From a bacterium (lineage in GTDB: Bacteria > Patescibacteriota > Minisyncoccia > Phycocordibacterales > UBA10002): a stretch of DNA of 11,898 bases. Below the pieces are notes generated by a model, which saw only the letters and a program-made list of their open reading frames with translations, was not told where the DNA came from and did not search any database. The stretch covers positions 1 through 11,898 of the forward strand of contig JAUSHG010000011.1 in assembly GCA_030648695.1 (NCBI GenBank), in the 5' to 3' direction. This document shows, piece by piece, positions 1-5,580 of this stretch. Every line of letters begins with the position of its first letter. Position 1 is the first letter of the stretch. Both the position numbers and the translations under genes were made by a program.

Positions 1-19
1 AATTTGGGCCTTTTTACGC

Positions 20-25
20 TAGAAT
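20..25 (+). promoter_or_regulatory. -10-like hexamer just before def
   Basis: The hexamer TAGAAT ends 6 nt before the def ATG, which would put the transcription start at or next to the start codon (leaderless mRNA). The -35 region would lie at or beyond the window edge and cannot be judged. GGAG at 26-29 is too close to the ATG to be a good Shine-Dalgarno sequence. The same arrangement recurs at several other genes in the window. Confidence 0.4.
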
Positions 26-31
26 GGAGCC

Positions 32-586
32 ATGACCAAGATTGTACAGCAGGATGCTCCGGTGCTTCGCCAAAAAGCCAAGCCGGTGGCACTTAATGAA
101 ATAGAAGGCCCGAAGATACGCAAGGCACTCAAAGACATGGAGGCCGCACTGCTCTCTCAGGACGACGGGGTGGCTTTGGCCGCGCCGCAAATCGGCATTT
201 CCCTGCGCATATTTATTGTATCCAAACTGGCACTGGCATCGCGGGAAACCATAAGAAAGGAAACAGAAACTGCGAATATCATGGAACAGAAACAAAAAGC
301 GGGATATCTGGTGTTCATAAATCCAGTACTCACCAAACTCTCGCGGGAAAAAGAACTGCTTGAAGAAGGATGCCTTTCCGTCCGTCCGTTATATGGCAAA
401 ATCAAACGTTCCAAAAAGGCCACGGTGACGGCGTACGATGAACACGGCAAGAAGTTCACGCGCGGCGCTTCCGGCCTGTTGGCGCAGGTTTTTCAGCACG
501 AGACAGACCATCTTGACGGAGTGCTGTTTATTGATAAAGCTATTGACCTGCACAAAATGCCATCGGATGCAGGTCGGAACAGTTAA
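32..586 (+). CDS. def: Peptide deformylase
   Basis: Metalloenzyme that removes the N-formyl group from nascent proteins in the cytoplasm; it undoes the modification added by the product of the next gene, fmt. All three family motifs are visible in 184 residues: motif 1 GVALAAPQIG (46-55), motif 2 EGCLS (112-116, metal-ligand Cys114) and motif 3 HETDH (156-160, two metal-ligand His and catalytic Glu157). Motif 1 has Ala48 where most family members have Gly. A charged stretch of about 25-28 residues (about 65-92) between motif 1 and the INP strand is longer than in compact deformylases. fmt follows after 51 nt on the same strand, so the two are probably co-transcribed. The stop codon lies inside a TTAAC repeat, so the last residues may have been altered by repeat insertion. 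Start: first ATG, supported by the -10-like hexamer placed for a leaderless message. Confidence 0.96.
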   Translation: MTKIVQQDAPVLRQKAKPVALNEIEGPKIRKALKDMEAALLSQDDGVALAAPQIGISLRIFIVSKLALASRETIRKETETANIMEQKQKAGYLVFINPVLTKLSREKELLEEGCLSVRPLYGKIKRSKKATVTAYDEHGKKFTRGASGLLAQVFQHETDHLDGVLFIDKAIDLHKMPSDAGRNS

Positions 587-628
587 CTTTTGACTTTTAA
601 CCGTTAACAGTTAAAAGTTAATGGTTAA
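582..628. repeat. TTAAC-type palindromic repeat cluster between def and fmt
   Basis: Tandem and inverted copies of GTTAAC, CTTTTAAC and GTTAAAAGTTAA fill almost the whole def-fmt gap. ACTTTTAAC (591-599) pairs with GTTAAAAGT in the right half, giving a hairpin. The def stop TAA (584-586) is part of the first GTTAAC. The same motif family occurs inside fmt (848-876) and at 3493-3567. Confidence 0.8.
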
Positions 629-637
629 TTTTATTTC

Positions 638-1534
638 ATGAAAATAAAATTCGCTTTTTTCGGCACCGACAACTTCGCGGTCACCATACTCCATGAACTC
701 AAAAAGGCAGGGCTTCTTCCCGCTCTTGTGGTTACCATGCCCGACCGGCCCAAAGGCCGCGGCCTCAAGCTCTCCTCCCCTCCCGCAAAGGAGTGGGCAG
801 TCGCAAATAATGTTCCGTTTCTCCAACCCGATTCTCTTGATTCTTTTGTTAAAAGTGAACTGTTAAAAGTTAACAGTGGCGTATTCGCCGTCGCTTCTTA
901 CGGCAAAATTATTCCGGCGGAAACGCTTGCAATACCTTCGCATGGCACACTGAATGTTCATCCTTCCCTGCTTCCCAAATACCGCGGCCCGACTCCGATT
1001 GAAAGTCAGATTTTGGAAGGCGAAGAGCATATCGGGGTTACGATAATGCTGGTGGATGAGAAGATGGACCACGGCCCGTTGCTGGCGCAACGGGAAGTAT
1101 CAATTTCCAATTCTCAATTACCAAAAAAGACATCGGAACTGGAGAAAGAATTGGCAAAAATGGGAGGCGAACTCCTCGCGGAAACAATGCCGAAATGGGT
1201 GGCGGGAGAGATACACGCGACTCCGCAGGATGAAGCGCAGGCAACGGTTACCAAGAAATTCAGCAAACAGGATGCCGAAATAAACCTTCTGGGAAACGCC
1301 GAAATGAATTTCAGGAAAATCCAGGCACTGGAACAGCTTAATCCATATTTTTTTGTGTCTTCCTCCTCCCCTTTTCAAAGGGGAGGTGCCGAAGGCGGAG
1401 GGGTCAAAAAAACCCGCGTCATCATCAAAGACACGGCGCTCAAGGACGGAGTACTCACGCTCATCCGAGTCATTCCCGAAGGTGGCGTGGAAATGAGCTA
1501 CGACGAATTCCTGCGCGGTTTCCGCGGGAGGTAG
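638..1534 (+). CDS. fmt: Methionyl-tRNA formyltransferase
   Basis: Transfers the formyl group of 10-formyl-tetrahydrofolate to Met-tRNA(fMet). The N-terminal formyltransferase domain (about 1-200) shows the signature NVHPSLLPKYRG with catalytic Asn106 and His108, and Asp144 in VDEKMDHGPLL; FFGTDNFA (7-14) is the N-terminal Rossmann strand and loop. The C-terminal domain runs to FRGR at residue 298, so the length is close to the family norm of about 310. Three regions of the coding sequence consist of dispersed-repeat DNA read in frame: residues about 71-80 (TTAAC type), 154-162 (CAATT type) and 242-256 (GGGGAGG type, giving SSSPFQRGGAEGGG). The last makes an apparent Ser/Gly-rich insertion in the C-terminal domain. 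The catalytic residues are untouched, so the enzyme is probably active. No Shine-Dalgarno sequence precedes the ATG. It lies 51 nt downstream of def and is convergent with the sigma gene. Confidence 0.96.
   Translation: MKIKFAFFGTDNFAVTILHELKKAGLLPALVVTMPDRPKGRGLKLSSPPAKEWAVANNVPFLQPDSLDSFVKSELLKVNSGVFAVASYGKIIPAETLAIPSHGTLNVHPSLLPKYRGPTPIESQILEGEEHIGVTIMLVDEKMDHGPLLAQREVSISNSQLPKKTSELEKELAKMGGELLAETMPKWVAGEIHATPQDEAQATVTKKFSKQDAEINLLGNAEMNFRKIQALEQLNPYFFVSSSSPFQRGGAEGGGVKKTRVIIKDTALKDGVLTLIRVIPEGGVEMSYDEFLRGFRGR
848..876. repeat. TTAAC-type repeat inside fmt
   Basis: GTTAAAAGTGAACTG followed by the hairpin CTGTTAA-aag-TTAACAG (860-876). It matches the intergenic cluster at 582-628 in motif content, yet is read in frame as about residues 71-80 of Fmt (VKSELLKVNS). 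Confidence 0.7.
1098..1122. repeat. CAATT-type repeat inside fmt
   Basis: TATCAATTTCCAATTCTCAA and the following TTACC resemble the CAATTTTCAA / TCAATTATCAAT units found between hpf and the PEBP gene (4013-4090). Here they are read in frame as VSISNSQLP in the linker between the two Fmt domains. Confidence 0.5.
1362..1405. repeat. GGGGAGG-type palindromic repeat inside fmt
   Basis: A perfect 10-bp inverted repeat, CCTCCCCTTT (1365-1374) and AAAGGGGAGG (1377-1386), is followed by a GC-rich tail ending GGCGGAGGGGTC. It is translated in frame as SSSPFQRGGAEGGGV. A related CTCTCCCCCTT/AAGGGGG hairpin occurs in non-coding DNA at 8266-8290. Confidence 0.75.
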
Positions 1535-1567
1535 AAAAAAAGCGGTTCTGCATTACACAGAACCGCT
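1535..1567 (-). terminator. Rho-independent terminator of the rpoD-like gene
   Basis: The perfect 10-bp stem AGCGGTTCTG (1541-1550) / CAGAACCGCT (1558-1567) has a 7-nt loop. Read on the minus strand it is followed by a T run opposite the A tract at 1534-1540. It lies 17 nt past the sigma gene stop and directly abuts the convergent fmt stop. There is no T run on the plus side, so it mainly serves the minus strand. Confidence 0.85.
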
Positions 1568-1584
1568 GCCCAACTTGACTCATG

Positions 1585-2616
1585 CTACTTCCGCCGCCGT
1601 CCGTTGTACTTCGCGGAAAGGAACTCAGCGGTATCCGAGTTCCCATGAAGAAATCGGGTAAACCGAGGCGCACGCAAGTGCCGCAACGCTCTGTTCTGTA
1701 TCTGCCGGATGCGCTCGCGAGTCACCCCGTACATTTCCCCGACTTCTTCCAGTGTCATCCGGTCTCCGCCGTTATAAAAACCGAAGCGACATTTGAGCAC
1801 TTCGCGCTCCTTCGGATTTAATCGGGAAAGAACCTCTTCAATACGCTCCGGAAGCGCGCGCCGGTCCGTCTCTGCCGCAGGGTCCACTGCCTGCACATCA
1901 GGAATTGCCTCTTCCAGAATTTGGTCATCCGAACCATCGCTGTTTCTCCTTGGACTTTGCAAGAATTCCAGATGATACAATTTCCGCTTCTCAAGAAGCA
2001 TCCTCACTCGCTCTACCGGCAAACTCGCCTCAAAGGCAATCTCTTCCTCGGTAGGCACACGGCCAAGTTCACCCTGAAGCGCGTCCACGAGACGGCTTAT
2101 CTTGCGGATGATTTCACTAAGATGCATAGGCAGACGGATGGTGGAACCTTGGTTAGAAAGCGCCCGCTTGATGGTTTGCATTATCCACCATCGTGCATAT
2201 GTGGGAACCGTATATCCCATTGTTTCATCAAACTTGCCCGCGGCTATCATAAGGCCTCTGCTTCCCTCCTGAATGAGGTCCGAGAAGGACAAACCAAGGC
2301 CTTGATACGTTTTCGCAATTTTCACTACCAACCGAAGATTGCCGACAATAAAGGCCTGCCTCGCCCGCTCATCACCATACAGACGAATGCGTCTCGCCAG
2401 TTCCCAATTTTCAGAGGTAGTGGGGACCCGATAGTTTCCGATAAGCTGAAGAAAGAATCCCACTCCCCCTTCATCTCCATGGAATACAGGTTCGCGATGA
2501 TTTGCTTGGGCAGAACCCACCCAGAGGTCTTTGAGCGGATTGGCGCTCAAAGGCGCATATGTGAAGCCGTTGCGCCTTCTCTTTTTAACCGATGTAACCC
2601 GGCCGTTCTTTTTCAT
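1585..2616 (-). CDS. rpoD: RNA polymerase sigma-70 factor, RpoD-like
   Basis: Sigma subunit that gives RNA polymerase promoter specificity. Of 343 residues, region 2 spans about 86-158 (DLIQEGSRGLMIAAGKFD at 113-130, then the -10-melting region YTVPTYARWWIMQTIKRAL), region 3 begins at GSTIRLP (157-163), and region 4 is about 255-317 with the helix-turn-helix TLEEVGEMYGVTRERIRQIQ (288-307). The primary-sigma signatures are intact; the N terminus is short and basic and lacks a large region 1.1. This fits the group 1 sigma of a reduced genome, though a group 2 paralogue cannot be excluded. The start is well fixed: AGAAGGAG lies 4 nt before the ATG on the minus strand, one of the few strong Shine-Dalgarno sequences here. 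It is monocistronic, with its own terminator at 1535-1567 and a candidate promoter at 2662-2690. A second, FliA-like sigma gene lies about 3.2 kb away. Confidence 0.95.
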   Translation of the reverse strand: MKKNGRVTSVKKRRRNGFTYAPLSANPLKDLWVGSAQANHREPVFHGDEGGVGFFLQLIGNYRVPTTSENWELARRIRLYGDERARQAFIVGNLRLVVKIAKTYQGLGLSFSDLIQEGSRGLMIAAGKFDETMGYTVPTYARWWIMQTIKRALSNQGSTIRLPMHLSEIIRKISRLVDALQGELGRVPTEEEIAFEASLPVERVRMLLEKRKLYHLEFLQSPRRNSDGSDDQILEEAIPDVQAVDPAAETDRRALPERIEEVLSRLNPKEREVLKCRFGFYNGGDRMTLEEVGEMYGVTRERIRQIQNRALRHLRAPRFTRFLHGNSDTAEFLSAKYNGRRRK

Positions 2617-2653
2617 AGTGCTCCTTCTGTTGACAAAGTAGTGTACCGCAACT

Positions 2654-2680
2654 CCACCTGCATGCTAGCTTGTCAGGTGG
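2654..2680. promoter_or_regulatory. Inverted repeat CCACCTG-N13-CAGGTGG upstream of rpoD
   Basis: CCACCTG (2654-2660) and CAGGTGG (2674-2680) form a perfect 7-bp inverted repeat that brackets the candidate -10 box of the sigma gene (2662-2667). It could be an operator or, if transcription starts further upstream, a leader hairpin. No known operator is recognised. Confidence 0.35.
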
Positions 2681-2690
2681 CTTTTCGCAA
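2662..2690 (-). promoter_or_regulatory. Candidate sigma-70 promoter for rpoD
   Basis: On the minus strand TTGCGA (2685-2690) and TAGCAT (2662-2667) are separated by exactly 17 bp; each hexamer matches the consensus at 4 of 6 positions. It would give a leader of about 40 nt containing the strong Shine-Dalgarno sequence. Confidence 0.35.
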
Positions 2691-2735
2691 GCAATCGTTC
2701 TAGGCCATACAACCAGGTGCAAAACCGACGTCTGA

Positions 2736-2813
2736 TGTCATTCCCGTGGAGACGGGAATCCAGTTCTTCAGAAATAGACCCTTTTTCTGGATCCCCGCAT
2801 ACGCGGGGATGAC
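2736..2813. repeat. Compound palindromic repeat (TGTCATTCCCG type), inverted pair
   Basis: Two hairpin units face each other: TGTCATTCCCG...CGGGAATCCAG (2736-2763) and CTGGATCCCCGC...GCGGGGATGACA (2787-2813). The same pair, with a shorter spacer, forms the core of the element at 11180-11313; a single unit occurs at 10152-10179. Units of this kind are widespread dispersed repeats in many bacteria. Its position between two minus-strand genes could also let it end transcription of the cyclophilin gene. Confidence 0.85.
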
Positions 2814-2842
2814 AGAGAGGGTCAGTGTCTACATACTAAACA

Positions 2843-3481
2843 CTATTTAAGAATCACGCTCTGTACCACAACCGGAGTAAGCGGCACGTCACGCTCATTG
2901 GTGGGAGTCGCATTGATGCGGTCAACCACGTCCATGCCGCGGATAACCTTTCCGAATACGGTATGTTTGCCGTCAAGCCACGGAGCTGCGACTGCGGTAA
3001 CAATGAAAAATTGACTGCCATTGGTGTTTGGGCCGGAATTGGCCATAGCAAGCGCCCCACGCACGAGCTTTTGTGCATTAAACTCATCCTCAAAGGAGTA
3101 CCCCGGACCGCCGGTTCCCCACCCCGTCTCAAGCGCGTCATTCTTGGAAAGCGGGTCGCCTCCCTGAATCATAAAATCCTTGATGACACGGTGGAATTTG
3201 GTCCCGTTATAAAATCCTTTGGCAGAAAGGTCGGTAAAATTCTCCACGGTCTTTGGCGCATCCGGAGCAAAGAACTGCACCTCAATGTCCCCTTGCGAGG
3301 TTTTGAGTATGGCTCCGATAACCGTCTTGGTTTTGGGAACAACTTCCTCCTTTGGAGTTACTTTTGTATCAGGCATGGTATCTGCTTTATCGCTTCGCAT
3401 AATAAAAAAACCGGCAACCGCGGCAATGATAATCACGGCCACTGCAAGCGCATATCGATGTGATGATTGGGAGAGATCCAT
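2843..3481 (-). CDS. Membrane-anchored cyclophilin-type peptidyl-prolyl isomerase
   Basis: Catalyses cis-trans isomerisation of prolyl bonds, here probably outside the cytoplasmic membrane. Residues 11-28 form one hydrophobic helix (signal anchor), followed by a Pro/Lys/Thr-rich linker (about 30-55) and a cyclophilin domain (about 56-212). Active-site residues are present: FHRV with Arg98, FMIQGGDP with Phe103 and Gln106, [14 protein letters not shown] with Asn148, Gln157 and Phe158, and [12 protein letters not shown] with Trp168, Leu169 and His173. The full set suggests an active enzyme. No clear cleavage site follows the helix, so it is probably anchored rather than released. No Shine-Dalgarno sequence precedes the ATG; the 5' region is a TTAAC repeat cluster. 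It follows hpf on the same strand, 72 nt away. Confidence 0.95.
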   Translation of the reverse strand: MDLSQSSHRYALAVAVIIIAAVAGFFIMRSDKADTMPDTKVTPKEEVVPKTKTVIGAILKTSQGDIEVQFFAPDAPKTVENFTDLSAKGFYNGTKFHRVIKDFMIQGGDPLSKNDALETGWGTGGPGYSFEDEFNAQKLVRGALAMANSGPNTNGSQFFIVTAVAAPWLDGKHTVFGKVIRGMDVVDRINATPTNERDVPLTPVVVQSVILK

Positions 3482-3492
3482 TGTGAATAACT

Positions 3493-3567
3493 ATTAACTG
3501 TTAACTCTTAACTTTTAACAAAAACGCGGAACATTACTCTTAATAGTCAACGGTTAATGGTTAATGG
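3493..3567. repeat. TTAAC-type repeat cluster between hpf and the cyclophilin gene
   Basis: Copies of TTAACTGTTAAC, CTTAAC and TTTTAAC (3493-3519) face a second set, TAGTCAACGGTTAATGGTTAA (3544-3564 region), across a unique GC-containing spacer. The right half encodes the last residues and the stop codon of hpf. It is the same family as 582-628. Confidence 0.75.
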
Positions 3568-4006
3568 TGCCTTCGTCGTCGTCTTTATCCATCCAGCGCC
3601 AGGGCCGCAGGAGATTCTTCGGGACGCGCAGGCCGCGCACGCGTGTGTACCCGCCGCGCATAAGCTCCTTCACCGCGTGTCCGCCGCGGCGTACCAGTGA
3701 AGTATACTTTCCCTTTGACGACGCAATCTTGTGGGCGATTTCCTCCCGCATCATATCAATTGCGGCATTGAGGTCCTCCGCCTCGGCTGATGCACGGAAA
3801 CTTTCCTTCCCGCGGTAAATGTTAATCTCCGCCCGAAAAATCGGCCCCGTCTGATGATGGCGCGTGGTGCGTCCGAGCTCCGCCGCCACGAGTACTGCCT
3901 CATCCTCAAGGTCAATAATCTTACTTAAACTCAAAAGTTTCTTGTTGAGATATTCGCGGATATCGTCGTTTAATGCGATATCCGTTGCTTTGATGTTTAG
4001 ACGCAT
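3554..4006 (-). CDS. hpf: Ribosome hibernation promoting factor, HPF/YfiA family
   Basis: Binds the 30S decoding channel and silences ribosomes in stationary phase or starvation. The 150-residue protein has the beta-alpha-beta-beta-beta-alpha fold: KATDIALNDDIREYLNKKL (6-24), FRAEINIYRGKESFRASAEAED (57-78), then the long helix DLNAAIDMMREEIAHKI (78-94). The Arg/Lys-rich C terminus (about 98-140) lacks the dimerisation domain of long HPF, so this is the short type with a basic extension of its own. The final four residues TINH and the TAA are encoded by a TTAAC repeat, so the original C terminus may have been longer or different. No Shine-Dalgarno sequence is seen; GATAAT (4015-4020, minus) lies 8 nt before the ATG, within a CAATT repeat. 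Confidence 0.92.
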   Translation of the reverse strand: MRLNIKATDIALNDDIREYLNKKLLSLSKIIDLEDEAVLVAAELGRTTRHHQTGPIFRAEINIYRGKESFRASAEAEDLNAAIDMMREEIAHKIASSKGKYTSLVRRGGHAVKELMRGGYTRVRGLRVPKNLLRPWRWMDKDDDEGTINH

Positions 4007-4012
4007 ATTTAA

Positions 4013-4090
4013 AAATTATCAATTTTCAACGCTCAATTATCAATGACAGAAAATTGATTGAAAATTGTAAATTGATAATTGAAAATTATT
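4013..4090. repeat. CAATT-type inverted repeat cluster between the PEBP gene and hpf
   Basis: CAATTTTCAA (4020-4029) pairs with TTGAAAATTG (4058-4067), and TCAATTATCAAT (4033-4044) pairs with ATTGATAATTGA (4071-4082), giving two interleaved inverted repeats that fill the entire gap between the PEBP stop and the hpf start. On the minus strand it contributes the -10-like GATAAT just upstream of hpf. A related copy lies in fmt (1098-1122). Confidence 0.8.
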
Positions 4091-4546
4091 CTATTCTCTT
4101 CCATACATTCCAATAAGCTGTGCCTCGGAAATAATGTGTCCCTGACAAGCAGCCAGTACCGCCTCCTTTTCACTGCCTACCGGCAGGGTTAACTCTATGT
4201 TGAGCGCATAGACCGTACACACATACCGGTGCGTGCCGGAAGGCGGGCACGCTCCTCCATATCCTACCTTTCCCCATGAATTTCTGCCAGCAATTCCCGG
4301 CGGCTCTTTCCCCTCTTCCAGTATCTCTGTTTCCGGGGGAATGTTAAACAGGAGCCAATGCACCCATCCGCCAGCTGGCGGACCGTTCTCCGCGTCAGGG
4401 TCATCCATGATAAGTACGAGAGATTTGGCGTGTAGCGGTGGATTCTGAATCTCAAGCGGTGGGCTTATTCCCTCCCCGTCGCAGGTATACTTCGCGGGAA
4501 GTGTGCCGTTATGCACGAAAGCGGGGCTGTGGAGCAGAAAGCTCAT
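4091..4546 (-). CDS. YbhB/YbcL family PEBP (Raf kinase inhibitor-like) protein
   Basis: Member of the phosphatidylethanolamine-binding protein superfamily; the bacterial members' substrate is not well defined. From the ATG at 4546 (151 residues) the family motifs are clear: YTCDGEGISPPLEI (20-33), the ligand-pocket signature DDPDA (48-52) followed by GPPAGGWVHWLLFNIP (55-70), and GRNSWGKVGYGGACPPSGTH (87-106) with the conserved His. No signal peptide is seen, so it is probably cytoplasmic. An in-frame TTG two codons upstream (4550-4552) is a possible start, but the ATG is preferred because TATTAT (4553-4558, minus) ends 6 nt before it, fitting a leaderless message. hpf and the cyclophilin gene follow in the same direction, separated by AT-rich repeats. 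Confidence 0.94.
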   Translation of the reverse strand: MSFLLHSPAFVHNGTLPAKYTCDGEGISPPLEIQNPPLHAKSLVLIMDDPDAENGPPAGGWVHWLLFNIPPETEILEEGKEPPGIAGRNSWGKVGYGGACPPSGTHRYVCTVYALNIELTLPVGSEKEAVLAACQGHIISEAQLIGMYGRE

Positions 4547-4552
4547 ATACAA

Positions 4553-4558
4553 ATAATA
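4553..4558 (-). promoter_or_regulatory. -10-like hexamer before the PEBP gene
   Basis: TATTAT on the minus strand (5 of 6 consensus matches) ends 6 nt before the ATG at 4546, consistent with leaderless transcription. No convincing -35 hexamer was found. Confidence 0.4.
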
Positions 4559-4577
4559 GACGCATTACACAGTAAGA

Positions 4578-4643
4578 TGTTTCCTCTAAAAAAGAGACCA
4601 TAAACCTGCCGCAACCCTGTCGGGATTGCACGCAGAGGAAACA
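4578..4643. other. Nested inverted repeat, possible structured RNA
   Basis: TGTTTCCTCT (4578-4587) and AGAGGAAACA (4634-4643) form a perfect 10-bp outer stem. Inside, GCAACCC and GGGATTGC (about 4611-4629) form a second stem with one bulged base. On the minus strand it lies just after the stop of the 45-residue membrane peptide and includes a TCTTTTTT run, so it may be an unusual terminator or a small RNA. No known RNA family is recognised. Confidence 0.4.
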
Positions 4644-4658
4644 CAGAAGTCAAAAGGA

Positions 4659-4796
4659 CTACTTTGAAATTTTCTGCCAGAGCCACATGATGAGGAGCAC
4701 GCCGACAATCAGAAACACGAGCCAGGTGAAGAACACCATCAAGCTCATGGGTGCGCTTTCTACCCCCATCATTAACCCTCCCATTAATTCCGTCAT
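4659..4796 (-). CDS. Small single-pass membrane protein, 45 aa
   Basis: Unrecognised small protein. The reading frame encodes 45 residues: a Met/Gly-rich N terminus (MTELMGGLMMGVESAPMS), one strongly hydrophobic helix at about 19-40 (VFFTWLVFLIVGVLLIMWLW) and a basic tail QKISK, so the C terminus probably stays in the cytoplasm. Support for a real gene is the clean membrane helix with positive end and TATACT (4804-4809, minus) ending 7 nt before the ATG, as for a leaderless message. It is divergent from the gene at 4878, sharing an 81-bp intergenic region. Against it: short length, no Shine-Dalgarno sequence, no recognised family. Confidence 0.55.
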   Translation of the reverse strand: MTELMGGLMMGVESAPMSLMVFFTWLVFLIVGVLLIMWLWQKISK

Positions 4797-4803
4797 GCAG
4801 GTA

Positions 4804-4809
4804 AGTATA
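4804..4809 (-). promoter_or_regulatory. -10-like hexamer before the 45-aa membrane protein
   Basis: TATACT on the minus strand (5 of 6 matches) ends 7 nt before the start codon at 4796. No good -35 is visible at the usual distance. Confidence 0.4.
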
Positions 4810-4822
4810 ACAAGAAACCGCA

Positions 4823-4850
4823 TTGACACCTGTGGATAGAGGCGTAGGAT
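4823..4850 (+). promoter_or_regulatory. Candidate promoter for the gene at 4878
   Basis: A perfect -35 TTGACA (4823-4828) and TAGGAT (4845-4850) are spaced 16 bp apart, predicting a start near 4857 and a leader of about 20 nt. An alternative -10-like GATACT (4867-4872) ends 5 nt before the ATG and would give a leaderless message. Confidence 0.4.
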
Positions 4851-4877
4851 TGGCGCAGTTCAACCCGATACTGATCT

Positions 4878-5498
4878 ATGAATACCCCTAAAGTTCCTCT
4901 CCCGTTCTCTATCCGAACATACTCCATCAAGGCCTTGCAAAAATTAAACACTGACGTGTACGGCGCCGTGAATGCACGGGATTTTGAAATCAGCGATATG
5001 GCCTGCCGGTTGATGCGGTACAACTCCCGGGTATCCCTCTGGGTGCGCAAGCAGGAAACGGACATGCTCGGATACCATCTTTGCGTGATGCTGTCATGGA
5101 TATGCGGGCTTGCCAATCGGCTACACATTGATATTTCTCAAGCACTCATGGACTCATGCGGCGCAGATGCTTGCTTCGCAGATGCGCCATTCTCGGAATT
5201 GCAAATTGCCTTCTCTGCGCGGCATCCTGCTACACAGTTGCCCTCCGCCGCCCTCTGCTTGTCAGAAAAGACCCAGGCGATTGCCTCGGCGCTGGAATAC
5301 TACCGCACGACTCATGCCGAGGAGCACTTCCGCGACGCAACCCACCGCATAGCGCAAACCGTAGAAGCCCTGTGCGTTGTCTCAAGCAAACTGGGTGTTC
5401 ATTTAAGTGAGGAACTGCAAAGACACTTTTCCTACGGCTGTAGCAAGTGCAGGTCCGTTCCCTGCCTCTGCGGCTTCCGTGCGGACAAGGTGCATTAG
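4878..5498 (+). CDS. All-helical protein with C-terminal Cys cluster, possibly MazG-like
   Basis: Not securely identified. The 206-residue protein appears entirely helical and to contain two similar halves: LGYHLCVMLSWICGLANRLHIDISQAL (64-90) and the segment FRDATHRIAQTVEALCVVSSKLGVHLSEEL (151-180) both end in a 'small residue - LG/LH-I/V-D/H-I/L' pattern reminiscent of the second helix pair of MazG-type all-alpha NTP pyrophosphatases. The C terminus GCSKCRSVPCLC (187-198) places Cys188, 191, 196 and 198 as a likely metal site, a tail I associate with some MazG-like proteins. The acidic ExxD metal ligands of active MazG are not evident, so if related it may be inactive or a binding protein. 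Promoter candidate at 4823-4850; strong terminator at 5511-5543; monocistronic. No Shine-Dalgarno sequence. Confidence 0.8.
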   Translation: MNTPKVPLPFSIRTYSIKALQKLNTDVYGAVNARDFEISDMACRLMRYNSRVSLWVRKQETDMLGYHLCVMLSWICGLANRLHIDISQALMDSCGADACFADAPFSELQIAFSARHPATQLPSAALCLSEKTQAIASALEYYRTTHAEEHFRDATHRIAQTVEALCVVSSKLGVHLSEELQRHFSYGCSKCRSVPCLCGFRADKVH

Positions 5499-5510
5499 GG
5501 TTTTCTTTCA

Positions 5511-5543
5511 CAGCGCTCCGCTTGCCGGGGCGCTGAATTTTTT
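5511..5543 (+). terminator. Rho-independent terminator after the MazG-like gene
   Basis: CAGCGCTCCG (5511-5520) pairs with CGGGGCGCTG (5526-5535) over 10 bp with one G-T pair and a 5-nt loop, followed by AATTTTTT. It lies 12 nt past the stop codon. Confidence 0.88.
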
Positions 5544-5553
5544 GCAATGGCAG

Positions 5554-5579
5554 AACGGCTAAACGCGCGTTTAGCCGTT
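5554..5579. repeat. 26-bp perfect palindrome
   Basis: AACGGCTAAACGC (5554-5566) is followed directly by its exact reverse complement GCGTTTAGCCGTT (5567-5579), with no spacer. There is no T run on either side, so it is not a standard terminator. It could be an operator for a dimeric or tetrameric DNA-binding protein. Confidence 0.85.
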
Positions 5580-5580
5580 G

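Noticed and set aside
1921..2703. 260-codon plus-strand ORF opposite the rpoD-like gene
   Set aside because: It lies antisense to an unmistakable sigma-70 gene, lacks a ribosome-binding site and its translation has no recognisable domain; it mirrors the codon pattern of the minus-strand gene.
2736..2813. Possible CRISPR repeat pair
   Set aside because: The two units are inverted palindromes with imperfect identity, not direct repeats with regular spacers; no cas gene is present.
2963..3463. 166-codon plus-strand ORF opposite the cyclophilin gene
   Set aside because: Antisense to a complete cyclophilin with all active-site residues; no start signals.
4550..4552. TTG as start of the PEBP gene
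   Set aside because: It adds only two codons; the ATG at 4546 sits at the right distance from the -10-like hexamer and fits the family N terminus.
4793..5128. 111-codon minus-strand ORF overlapping the 4878 gene
   Set aside because: Overlaps the promoter and 5' half of the plus-strand gene, which has a terminator and coherent helices; no supporting signals.
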